This document shows, one piece after another, positions 52,383 to 64,000 of a DNA stretch of 64,000 nt. Within the stretch, counting starts at the first letter, position 1. Every line of letters starts with the position of its first letter. Source of the DNA: Batrachochytrium dendrobatidis JAM81 (lineage: Eukaryota > Chytridiomycota > Chytridiomycetes > Rhizophydiales); contig NW_006281099.1 of the NCBI RefSeq assembly GCF_000203795.2, positions 1,863,774-1,927,773 on the forward strand, read 5' to 3'. Made by a program: the position numbers and the translations under genes. A model generated the notes under the pieces. It made no database searches and had not been told where the DNA came from. It was given only the letters and a program-made list of their open reading frames with translations.

Positions 52383-53830
52383 TTATTTTTTGGCAAAAGT
52401 AACTTTGATTTCTTCTTGCTCAGGAAGTAGCCGATATCCATGCAAGGCCTGCTTGGCTATAGCAGAATGCATCTCATTATGGTATTCAACAAAGGCTAAA
52501 ATACCATCAAATATCATCAGTAATCCAAAGTGTGCATAAAAACCATCGAGTCGTAACAAAATCAGTAAACTCACCAATATCACTTCGTCCAGGAACAAGA
52601 CGCACTTCTTTGAAACCAGGAAACCTGAAAACACATTAATGGAATTTGCAGCAAAACAAGTCAGTAAATCTAATCGCACCTAATCACAACATAAGAATGC
52701 ATCGTATACGCACTGGTTGAATAACGCAGACAATGAAGCATTCGTGATATCTGTTGGCAAATTTTGGATAAAAAGAATGCTGTTTGGAGGCAAAGACTCC
52801 TCCGAATTGGCTATAGTAATGTTCAACAGTGTAATGAATTATCAGAAACAATAGATACGTAATTGGAAGCAATGATTAAACATCTGATCAAAGGTCACTT
52901 ACACTTTTGTTTCTTTCGCGAAGCCTCACTTGCATCAAATGCACTGCGCTCTTCTAATTAAAAAATAGTAATTCCACAAAATAAATAAACATGATATTAA
53001 AGCGATTGTTGAGCAATATCTGGGGTTCTCACTAAGCATTTCCTTGCGTTTCCGCTTGTGTTCTTCAACAGTTCCAGCCAACACACTGACAGCAAACGAT
53101 TGTTCCCGTGCAAACTGAATGTCCATTGGTCTATTAAATAGTGGAAACCCATTCACTTCTTCTTTTGCCTTTACGGCAGATTCTACAGTTTGAAAAGAGA
53201 CAAACGCTTGGCCACGATGTCCAACATTACGCTTGACTTTAATATCTAAAATATCTCCATACTTTGAGAATACTGTGGAAAGTGCAGTCTTGAGTGCTAG
53301 ACAGGAGTTATACAATGGGTTGTAAGTATCAACGCCTAAACGTTTTACAAATATAGATTCGATCGAATGATATCCTGTACCTGTAAGATTGCGAGTTTCT
53401 CTTAGATTACGAACATAAAGTGTTGGCTGAGGCTATATTCATAAAATAATCAATCTATTAGATGCGTTGTGAATCACGTTTATCCAGTCCAATATGCATT
53501 TAAAGCTGATGTCAATTGGCTTTATTATCCAGCTATAGTTGGTTTATTCTCGCCAGCTGCGATTTTTACAAAAAATTGGCACCAATGGATATTCATATCA
53601 CAAGCCAAGTTATGCAAGAGATATCCATAGTTGCATAGGATTAGGAATCGGTCAGATATACTACATACGGTAGTTGGTGGAGGAGCTTTTGGAGTGCGTT
53701 GTCCTTTAAAGCCCATTCCATGAGGCACAGCTCCATGCATCATACCAGGAATAGGTAAAACTCCAGCACCCATAGTACGAGGCATCATACCGACTCCTCC
53801 GCTAGGGTGATGAGGCATTCCACTGTGCAT
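52383..53830 (-). CDS. U1A/U2B''-like spliceosomal RNA-binding protein
   Basis: snRNP protein of the U1A/U2B''/SNF family with two RRM domains, binding U1 or U2 snRNA stem-loops. A Met/Gly/Pro-rich start (MHSGMPHHPSGGVGMMPRTM) precedes RRM1. RRM1 has RNP2 PTLYVRNL, then LKTALSTVFSKYGDILDIKV and RNP1 RGQAFVSF. The linker EEHKRKRKEML is basic. RRM2 is LPPNSILFIQNLPTDITNAS, then [20 protein letters not shown], ending EEIKVTFAKK. A single such gene may serve both U1 and U2, as in Drosophila SNF; that is inference. It is divergent from the SAM synthetase gene. Confidence 0.88.
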
Positions 53831-54473
53831 TCTGAAGCTATTGGTTTAGGTTGCAGTTTGGTATTGATCGGTAACCGAGTAAGTGAAGTTCAAAATAAAT
53901 AATCACGTGATTTATTTTAAATTTATCAGTTCAAAACAACACACTGGCTTGGGAATTGTAGTCAATTCAGCAACAACGCTGGGATCTGGCTGAATGCAAC
54001 TGGAATAGTGATGATTCGGATGAGATTTAACTATATTTGCATGGATTGGGTTTTATTTTGCTGCAGATCTATACTTTAATCGAAATGATTGGTCTAATAC
54101 TCCGAGTTTGAATTTAGTCGGATATAAATTGGTTTAAAATAGTCGGATTGTGCAAGTGTCTGCATGCACTATTTCAAGTCATGGCTGTATAGCATGAATA
54201 ACTTTTCAAAGCATTGAAATTTAAACGGCATATGCTTAAAGACCATTATTGTGCCATTGTAGTCTTGTAGAAATGGTGTGATATCCAAGCATAGCGTTAT
54301 TGATGGTAATCAAGCTGTATTCTAGACACAGCATAGCAAAACAACAGTTTGATTAGTAAGCCATTGCTAAACACAATTAGCAGGAATGGCGCAGTTTCGT
54401 TAAAAAACTATAAATTGCATTCATAACACTCGATCTGATCTTGTCTTTTTTCTACCACGCCAGTCTTATCAAT
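53831..54473. promoter_or_regulatory. Divergent promoter region, snRNP gene and SAM synthetase
   Basis: These 643 bases separate the two start codons. It holds no gene. The one outstanding site is the palindrome TCACGTGA at 53903-53910. Confidence 0.5.
53903..53910. promoter_or_regulatory. TCACGTGA palindrome (Cbf1-type E-box)
   Basis: The core sits in the wider near-palindrome AATCACGTGATT, 73 bases from the snRNP start and about 560 bases from the SAM synthetase start. TCACGTGA is the Cbf1 site that controls sulfur and methionine genes in yeast. Its use here is inferred from sequence and neighbour. Confidence 0.35.
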
Positions 54474-56449
54474 ATGCCTGAAGGAGAAACTTTCCTGTTC
54501 ACGTCCGAGTCCGTCGGTGAAGGTCATCCCGGTAGGTATTCGGACTATTTAGTGCTCTCAACCTGTAAACTTGGATGGCATCTTGTGAATTGGGTTCAGC
54601 CACTAGCATTTATGGAATTTAGTATTCTCTTTGCAAATATCTAGATCACTAAAAATGCCTTGCTGAATGCAATTGCATTTTTGACAAGGCACTTGTTGTA
54701 ACCATCTCACCATCAAGATGATTCTATGTTACTACTGGCTGAACAATCTTTGCATTATCTAATAATTTGTTGGGTGGTTTGATCTATGCTGTTCAACATC
54801 GTGCTTTATAATACACCCAATTGTCTCTTGGTAATACATGTACTGACTTTATTCTGTTTATTCTTGCTATTGTGTGCACCGTTCTACTTGACAGACAAAA
54901 TCTGTGACCAAGGTAACTACTGTTTTGAGTATATGATGGATTCGTTGATCACGAGGTTGCTTACTAATCAACTCTTCCTGCTCCACATTTCAAACTGTAT
55001 TCAGTGTCCGATGCTATCCTAGATGCCTGTCTTACCGAGGACAAGTTCTCCCGTGTTGCCTGTGAGACTGCTGCCAAGACTGGTATGATCATGGTTCTTG
55101 GTGAAATCACCACCTCTGCCAAACTTGATTACCAGAAGATCATTCGTGAGACCATCAAGCAGATTGGTTACGATGACTCTGCAAAGGGCTTTGACTACAA
55201 GACCTGCAATGTTCTTGTTGCCATTGAACAGCAATCTCCAGATATTGCTGGTGGCCTTGTTCAGTCGGGTACTGATATTGAAAAGATTGGTGCTGGTGAC
55301 CAGGTGAGAATATATTATTTTTTTGCTCAGGATGCTGATCACAATTTGCACCCGCAGTCAGCATGGAATTTGTATCCTGTAATAGTATTTTGTTCCGAAA
55401 TAGGCAATAATTGAATATTCATTGCGCTTTCCTACCAAGAATTGACTGCTATTTCAACAGCATTCTCAATTCTTTTAATCATAATGTTCATTATAGATCC
55501 ATAGCAATCAGCTATGGTTTTGAACTTGTGATCTTTTGAGCCTTCCTTTCTCCTTTTTGGCATAGCCATATATTACACAATCACAGTGAGACCAGATCCC
55601 ATAAGACTGGCTGTTTTCCATGGCAATCTTTGAGTATTGTTATTTACGCATTCTGGTATGCTATAGGGTATCATGTTCGGCTATGCTACTGACGAAACCC
55701 CTGAGCTCATGCCTCTCACCATCATGCTTGCGCACAAGCTCAACATCAAGATGACTGAGCTCCGTAACAACGGTGTTCTCGGCTGGTTGCGTCCCGACTC
55801 CAAGACCCAGGTCACTGTCGAGTACAAGACCATTGATGGAGTCCCCGTCCCCCAGCGCGTCCACACTGTTGTCATTTCCACCCAACACGCTCCCGAGATT
55901 GCTCTTGCTGATCTTCAGAAGGAACTTCTTGAAAAGGTCGTCAAAACCGTCATTCCTGCCAAATACCTTGACGACAAGACCATCTATCACTTGCAGCCCT
56001 CTGGCCGTTTCATTATTGGTGGACCTCAGGGTGATGCTGGTGTTACTGGCCGTAAGATTATTGTCGACACTTATGGTGGTTGGGGTGCTCACGGTGGTGG
56101 TGCTTTCTCTGGTAAGGACTGGTCCAAGGTTGATCGTTCTGCTGCATACACTGCCCGTTGGGTTTCCAAGTCTATTGTTGCTGCTGGTCTTGCTCGTCGC
56201 TGCCTTGTTCAGTTTTCGTATGCCATTGGTGTTGCCGAGCCCACCTCTGTCTACATTGATACATACGGCACTGGTAAAAAGACTAACGAGGAGCTTCTCC
56301 ACATTATCAAGCAGAACTTTGATCTTCGTCCCGGTGCAATTGTAAAGGAGCTTGATCTTTTCAAACCCATTTATCGCGAGACGGCCAAGTACGGTCATTT
56401 TGGTCGCTCAGAGTTCACCTGGGAGCAGCCCAAGACTCTCAAGTTTTGA
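54474..56449 (+). CDS. SAM2: S-adenosylmethionine synthetase
   Basis: Makes S-adenosylmethionine from methionine and ATP. Four exons (54474-54531, 54895-54912, 55005-55303, 55667-56449) join in frame to 385 residues, the usual length. The second exon is only 18 bases and completes the conserved block [20 protein letters not shown]. Other signatures are [33 protein letters not shown], and [20 protein letters not shown] with RSAAYTARW. The three introns (363, 92 and 363 bases) include two that are long for this window. Third positions in the large exons are more C-rich than in neighbouring genes, which suggests high expression. Confidence 0.97.
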
Positions 56450-56643
56450 ACGGCTTTCAGCATTGTATTTTCATGACTTGAACGTAGTAAACACGAAGCA
56501 TATTCTTATTTTATTGTGTAATAACGAGTTGATTAGGGTTGGATGGAGATGATGGTTTTATGAGATGGAGATCTTGTAGATTGAAAGCAGGGTTGAATGG
56601 TGATTGCCTGATAAAATTCAATTGATAATTTTACTCGAAAACA

Positions 56644-59252
56644 ATGATTCGAGCTGCATCCCGTTTGAGTGTACGATGCCCCGCTACTCGCTCGGTTCTT
56701 TTGAATGCAGCCCATGCATCAATTGGTTATCGTCATTGTAAGTTCTTTTCTTGACCACTAGTCAAGTTGCAAACAAACCAAGAATATGATCAAAACCAGC
56801 GTACAATCATTTTGTATTGAACGAATATACATTATAACTTGAATAATCGATGGTGTCGATCTATTCATACTGTAATAGTTGCCAGTCTGCCAGCCAAAAT
56901 CCAAGTCAAGAATCCTGTGGTCGAGGTATATCTTTACAACCTGTGGTTTCTACTCCCTGACTCTTGTTTCGAGTCTTGATCGAGCTGTAAACCATACTAA
57001 TCTGACTATTGCGCATATGGTGAATGGGTAGCTGGATGGTGATGAAATGACCAGGATCATGCAAGTGAAATTGAATCCCAACTTTTGTATTCTGCTACAG
57101 ATTTACATGATCTGTAGCATATATAATGCAATATACTAATCATGTGTTGCTTGCCATAAACTATGGATGCCATGGATTGCTCTTGACAGCTGGAAATGGA
57201 TCAAAGAAAAGGTAAAGCATTTGAAAGTTCAAACTGAGCCATGGTTTTTTCTATTGATGCGCGACTGTTCCAACTCACTATTAGTTTGGATGGATTTCAA
57301 TTGATTGGTAGTTGATTTTTCCAAATGTCGCTGTGGATCTCAAATACTTTGACCTTGGAATACAGCATCGAGACAAGGTAGTTTTACGTTTAGTATCGTT
57401 GGATCCGTGTCTAAAGTCTGTTTTGCTCATCTATTACATATTGTTGGATCAAATAGACCATGGATCAGGTTACTATTGATGCTGCTGAAGCAATCCAAAA
57501 ATACAATGTTGGGTATGTCTTATATATTGAACGGATTTCAAGCAATCGATTGATACCGAGTGAGTAGACTGCCAGTCGTGATATGATCTAATTATATTTT
57601 TCATACAACAGCATCAAATGTGCCACAATTACACCCGACGAGGCTCGTGTAAAAGGTAAAATGTAAACCATACACATGTAAAAATATCAAGTCAAGTTGA
57701 ATATTGATGTTTGTCAATAGAATTCGGTCTCAAGCAGATGTGGAAAAGCCCCAATGGTACGATTCGTAATATTCTTGGCGGCACGGTGTTTCGTGAGCCT
57801 GTCCTTATTTCAAATGTGCCTCGTATTATTCCAACCTGGACACATCCCATCATCATTGGCCGCCATGCATTTGGTGATCAGGTATCATTTGAAACTGCCT
57901 TTTGCTATATTGTAGCGTGGTGCTTTACAATCTGTTTAATAGGATACTGCTGAATGTGTATTGTAGTATCGGTCTACCGACTTTGTAGTGGATGAGCCTG
58001 GGAGATTTGATATTGTATTCACACCCGATTCAAAAAATCCACCTCGTACATTGCATGTATACAATTTCAAGGTACAGTCATAAACGTACATATAGGTTTT
58101 TATGTATCGCAATCACCAAACTTGACGACTCATTGCCTGTATATCACGAAAGTCTGCTGGAGTTGGTATGGCCATGTACAACATTGATTCGTCCATTAAG
58201 GGCTTTGCACAAAGCTGCTTTGAATTGGCACTATCAAAGAAACAGCCCATGTATCTGTCCACCAAGAACACGATTCTCAAAAAATACGATGGCCGATTCA
58301 AGGATATTTTTGAAGAAATCTATCAGAAACAGTATGCTGACAAGTTCAAGGCTCTAGGTATTTGGTATGAGCACAGGTGAGCTGATTGCACACTTTTATA
58401 GGCAAGTTTCAAAATACTGACTTTGGCTTGACAGATTGATTGACGATATGGTTGCACAAGCACTCAAATCGGCCGGCGGATTTGTATGGGCGTGCAAAAA
58501 CTATGATGGGTAAGTGGTGACGAACATATCGGTAGTGACAAGGTTTAGTAAACACATTGTGACTTGTAAACCCGTACATGAACAATAGAGACGTGCAGTC
58601 GGACATTGTAGCCCAAGGATTTGGATCGCTTGGACTTATGACATCTATTCTGGTTACGCCAGATGGAAAAACACTCGAGTCGGAGGCTGCGCACGGTACA
58701 GTTACTCGGCATTATCGAGAGCATCAAAAGGGTAAAGAAACGAGCACCAACTCCATTGCAAGTATATTTGCATGGACGAGGGGCTTGGCTCACCGTGCCA
58801 AGCTGGATAACAATCCAGAGCTGACTGCATTTTGCGACCTTGTCGAGCAGGCATGCATCAAGACTGTTGAAGGTGGAATAATGACCAAGGATCTTGCATT
58901 GGCTTTACATGGCACCGAGTAAGTTTTATATTGTCGAGTATTTTCACCCATTCAAAGATCCAGGTGGAAAACATGGCTATTTTATGACAACTGGAACAGA
59001 TGTCTGAATGTGCCCGACCGTTCATGTGCTAAAGTATTAATGGTGACTGGGGTGGTTGATTTGGCGGAACCAGTAATGATCTAACTATTAACTTTGAAAA
59101 CACTGGCCACTTATTTTTCCATCGACTTTGGATCATGCGCAACTTGCTATCAAAACTGAATGTATACCAATAGCATGAAGCGATCCCACTATGTCAATTC
59201 TGAGGAGTATATGGATGCAGTTGCCGATTATGTCCGTAACAACCGCAAATAA
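56644..59252 (+). CDS. IDP1: NADP-dependent isocitrate dehydrogenase, mitochondrial
   Basis: Converts isocitrate to 2-oxoglutarate and makes NADPH. The N-terminus [20 protein letters not shown] is Arg/Ser/Ala-rich without acids, a mitochondrial targeting signal. The body has [51 protein letters not shown] and [19 protein letters not shown]. Cofactor and substrate blocks [20 protein letters not shown] and [19 protein letters not shown] follow. The end is [14 protein letters not shown], with no peroxisomal SKL. More than ten exons are needed. The intron at 57061-57189 has a GC donor (GCAAGT), required to read RIIWKWIKEK in frame. Confidence 0.94.
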
Positions 59253-59737
59253 ACTACAAGCAGCTATGTTTTAGTGTGCATTGAATCAACTGATGTCAGA
59301 CCAAGTTGGAAAATAAGTCGAGGCCATCGCGATGAAATGGCAAGACCTGCGGCTATTGTGGATCAATCAGGGAGAGTAATAGGTACTTGCGACTCCAGCA
59401 CCAATTGGTCGGCAATCGATAACCGACTGGATTGTAGATGTTGGATAGTTTAGCATCGGTTTATCCGCACTAGAGTAGAGTAAGTGAGCAACGCAAGACA
59501 TATGAGATTAGCCTGGCAGTATGCTTGAATGTCTGACATTACAGTGAGTCGGTGGTAATGACAGTCCGAAAAGAGTTCCCAAACGAGTCGTAATACCGAG
59601 TTGATGGCATCGAGTGATAGCAATTCGCCATTTTCTCCGGTTTGTTCTTGACCGTTTCGGAATTGCTTTTTTACTATAAATAGCATTCTTGACTCCAATT
59701 TCACCCAATATCTTTAGTCTATTCTTGAATAGCCATC
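59253..59737. other. Intergenic region before the HPPD gene
   Basis: No gene is supported in these 485 bases. Two overlapping minus-strand open frames (59450-59708) lack any family character. The right end should be the dioxygenase promoter. Confidence 0.5.
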
Positions 59738-61376
<1,639 letters not shown>

Positions 61377-61682
61377 CTCCCAGACTAACAACATATCCTG
61401 ACTAAAACCTGAAATCACTAGCATCCTATCACTACTCACTAGGTGTAGGTTTATTTGAATCTTGGTTCATTCTTTCAAATAAATACACAATAACTTTCCA
61501 AATGTGAAATGTCTTTTTATTCAAGCCTTTCTAGCATTTCCAATCGTTGTAGAATAACAGGTTTGCTGCAAAAGTAAATAGTGTCAAATGTATCGAGTTA
61601 GCCCATCTGTCCAATACAAAAGAATGAGCGTCAACTTGCCATATCTCTTGAATCTCGCCGCCAAGGAACACCTCGTCCAAGA

Positions 61683-62063
61683 TTGCATAGACTCTATAAA
61701 ACTAGCTCCAAAAACAGATTAACACCCATTTGGACTGAATACAAAAGCTATACAGTACAAGCCTACATTGAAAACCAGATCCAACTCGCACACACTCTTG
61801 AAAAACGTATCCAAAACCTCGACAAAGAAATGGATCGCCTCAAGACAAGCCAGCTCATTATCATTGGTGTCGACACAAAAACAAAAAAACAGTCCAGCAT
61901 ATCTCCTATATACAATCTTGTAGTTTCTAAACTAGAGTTGTCCAAATGGGCATGGATGAGTTCAAGGAATTTGAATGCCAAGTGTAGATTGAGCTTACTT
62001 CGACGAAATTGGACTGGTATTTTTGGTCCCTGGATGCGACCAGTCGATGCACCTCTGCCTTGA
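61683..62063 (+). CDS. Doubtful basic, helical open reading frame
   Basis: The frame reads [20 protein letters not shown] and [20 protein letters not shown], which looks like a real coiled-coil segment. It is open upstream to about 61607, but a plausible first exon (MSFYSSLSSISNRCRIT from 61509) does not join in phase. The later part lacks protein-like character. It may be a decayed gene or a small protein whose exons I cannot resolve. Confidence 0.2.
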   Translation: MHRLYKTSSKNRLTPIWTEYKSYTVQAYIENQIQLAHTLEKRIQNLDKEMDRLKTSQLIIIGVDTKTKKQSSISPIYNLVVSKLELSKWAWMSSRNLNAKCRLSLLRRNWTGIFGPWMRPVDAPLP

Positions 62064-62430
62064 GCTTTAGCTTCTCATCGTCTTCAAACGGTGTATACCA
62101 TTTAGACAGTCTAGTTTTTCCCTGTCTATTTTGTACAAGAATAAACCTAATAGGGAGTGATGGTGCAGATTAGCGTTCAATGTGTAACTATGCTGACTGG
62201 CTTGATGGTACCCCAAGTGAGGACAGTAAAAGTTTCAAGCATGCAGTAGTATACCGTATCTATAAAAGTGGCAGAAAAAGTTGGTTATATACAGCTCAAA
62301 TGCCAAGAGCAAGTGTATAGTAAAAACATGTATATTGTATTGCTGCTGTGATGCAATACAATAAAGGCCTCCATGCACAGCCATATCCGACAGACTATAT
62401 TTCATTCCAAGTTGTTCAGCTTACCATGAT

Positions 62431-62873
62431 GTATTACAGCTGTATTCACGCAGAATGGTATACCAAGAGTCAAAGTATAATAAACAGTGTTTTCATGAAA
62501 TAATTCGTGTCAAAACTGTCCATTCACGATTATCGACAAAAAGGATGAGAACAGAGAATAGATTGAAATCAGTTGGCAATCATCACCAGTGTATGAAAAG
62601 GCTGGTTTTACACAACCAACAAATATATGAAACTAAAGAAATTATATTTTAAAAACTTGGACACATTCGCACTCTTCAAGGAAACAACAATCGCATGCCT
62701 TGGTGATACAACCATTGTTTTCATGCCAATCACCACAAACAATACAATCACACTTTGTCAAACAGTTCATGACACAACGTTGTCCAGTACACGGACAACA
62801 ATCCAAACAGACTGACTGTTTACCATGTATTAAGCATTTTTATTCAATACTCCATTTTACGTGAATATCTCGA
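62431..62873. repeat. Dispersed repeat copy with inverted ends
   Basis: The left end is ACAGCTGTATTCACGCAGAA. It is followed by AGAGTCAAAG and AACAGTGTTTTCATGAAATA, which parallel GATGTCAAATCCACAAACAG and CCAATCTTGAAATAATCG at 27036-27075. The right end has TTGTCCAGTA and GACTGACTGTTTACCATG before CCATTTTACGTGAATATC, paralleling 32838-32915. The two halves are inverted relative to each other, so the whole is a foldback-like unit of about 440 bases. Confidence 0.6.
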
Positions 62874-62883
62874 GACATGCACA

Positions 62884-64000
62884 TCAGCACCGCTCTAACA
62901 AGTAGTCTACCTCGACTTCCTTGGTGAGTGGAATGATATACTGCTCGTAAATATTGGATACAGTATCAGGGGAAATTCTCAAGTTGTGCTGCATATCTGG
63001 ACTACCATCTTCAACAATTTCTTGTCCGTATGTCAACACTTTTGATCTTACTCTTTTCAGTAGCTTGATTTCGACATCCTTGTTTGTCAAAAGCTGCATG
63101 ATTCCATCACGATCACCAGCTTTTATCAGCCTCAAGTACTCTTCATGTAACTTGGGATCATTGTACTTGGCCTCGGCAACAAACTTTCCATAGTGAATTC
63201 TTCTGGACAGAAGCTGCAGAATTTCTACATCGCGTGTAGCAGAAGATCCAAAATTACCGTCATTGCCTTTGGCACATATCTGTGGTTGGATATGGTCAAG
63301 ATAAACCTGTTTGATCTTGTCATTATAGTTGATGGTGTTTTCTTTCAAAATCTTTGGGTAGGCAATGGCTGACAGGACTGGGTTAGGAAGCGGCGACGTG
63401 AATGGATATTCTTCTGGACTAAACAAAATAAATTTAGTCACAATCGTAGAGATTGCCATTCATCTCGGAATAGAGTAACCAGATATGATGGTATATTCCA
63501 AATGACAATTATTTTCAATACAAACCTGGTGTAACGACGAACTTTGGCTGTAAAGAAACAGTTTGAACCACACATTCATGACATCAGACAAAAATACGGT
63601 ATACTGATAGATTAGTAAGCAGTTTATCATGAGCGAATCATCCAAGCAGCATCACAAACCCTGGCTTATCGTATTCTTCAATAGAACCTCAATCTTACCA
63701 TGAACACATTCAATGTTATGCAAGAAATAATCCAAGAACGAGCCATTAAAGTCTTGGAATTCGAATGCATTGGGCGTGTAGATGATATTGTTGGATGCAA
63801 ACTGTGCCCTTTCTACCAAACCTATACAATGTGTGATGGCACATGTCAATGTTTCAATTTAAAACATGGGTCGACTCAAACCCCAATCAAATGAGACTTG
63901 AAAAAAGAATATTCAAGACTGCCTACCAAAGATAATGGAATCTTCAAGGCGAATTAGCTCTCGCCTTATTTTGTCCAAGTTTAGATCGTTTCCAGAAAAA
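62884..64000 (-). CDS. ARO7: Chorismate mutase, 5' end beyond the window
   Basis: Converts chorismate to prephenate, the first step toward Phe and Tyr. This is the fungal all-helical type. From the right edge it reads DKIRRELIRLEDSIIF, then ALTHCIGLVERAQFASNNII and FQDFNGSFLDYFLHNIE. The large exon has INYNDKIKQVYLDHI, FGSSATRDVEILQLLSRRIH, YGKFVAEAKY and a C-terminal ITKEVEVDYLL-like end (IIPLTKEVEVDYLLERC). The short first part of the coding region is missing. The conserved Arg and Lys of the active-site helices (RRELIRLED, SRRIHYGKFVAEAK) are present. Confidence 0.94.

Larger units (their letters stand above)
61377..62883. other. 1.5 kb intergenic region with a two-ended repeat copy
   Basis: The left part has one doubtful open frame (61683-62063). 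The right part holds a 0.44 kb copy of the dispersed repeat. I find no other gene, tRNA or known motif. Confidence 0.5.

Noticed and set aside
59450..59708. Two overlapping minus-strand open frames before HPD
   Set aside because: No family character, no credible splice partners, and located where the HPD promoter should be.

Overview
This is nuclear DNA of a fungus, most likely a zoosporic fungus (Chytridiomycota). Genes carry many short GT-AG introns, typically 60-150 bases. Fungal genes (a SWP1-sized ribophorin II, a BZZ1-type F-BAR/C1/SH3 protein, a PHO80-type cyclin, HIS5, a fungal chorismate mutase) sit beside genes that most Dikarya have lost: MCM8, a ZSWIM2-like ligase, an R7-type DEP/RGS protein and a class C 7TM receptor. 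A Batrachochytrium-like (Rhizophydiales) source is my guess; no marker in the window settles the genus. All gene models are hand-built from splice sites and reading frame.

Layout, left to right: 3' part of ATG9 (+); SWP1/ribophorin II (-); divergent histone pair H2A (-) / H2B (+); MCM8 (-); a small coiled-coil protein (-); HIS5 (+); exocyst SEC15 (+); a kinesin-13 with an N-terminal SAM-like segment (+); a PHO80-like cyclin with a long basic tail (+); uroporphyrinogen decarboxylase (+); dynein light intermediate chain (-); a class C receptor with a PH-like tail (-); a TPMT-family methyltransferase (+); UGGT (+); a small unknown protein (-); BZZ1 (+) overlapping CHK1 (-) at their stop codons; ZSWIM2 (+); R7-type RGS (-); U1A/U2B''-like snRNP protein (-); S-adenosylmethionine synthetase (+); NADP isocitrate dehydrogenase (+); 4-hydroxyphenylpyruvate dioxygenase (+); and chorismate mutase (-), whose 5' end runs off the right edge. 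Neighbours are housekeeping genes of mixed function, not a pathway cluster.

The main non-genic signal is a dispersed repeat family. About thirteen sites carry versions of a short end motif around CATTTTACGTGAATAC, in both orientations. They lie in intergenic DNA or, once, in an intron. Several can be extended into a diverged body of 0.1-0.4 kb with shared blocks. Some copies have the motif inverted at both ends, like a MITE or foldback element. At four genes (UROD, dynein light intermediate chain, the methyltransferase and UGGT) the element abuts or contains the start codon. Two copies, 27000-27355 and 32571-32927, are inverted and nearly identical (three substitutions and one indel). They are the promoter regions of two unrelated genes and enclose the receptor gene in a 5.2 kb segment that could in principle invert.

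The receptor and the R7-type RGS protein together suggest animal-like heterotrimeric G-protein signalling in this fungus.
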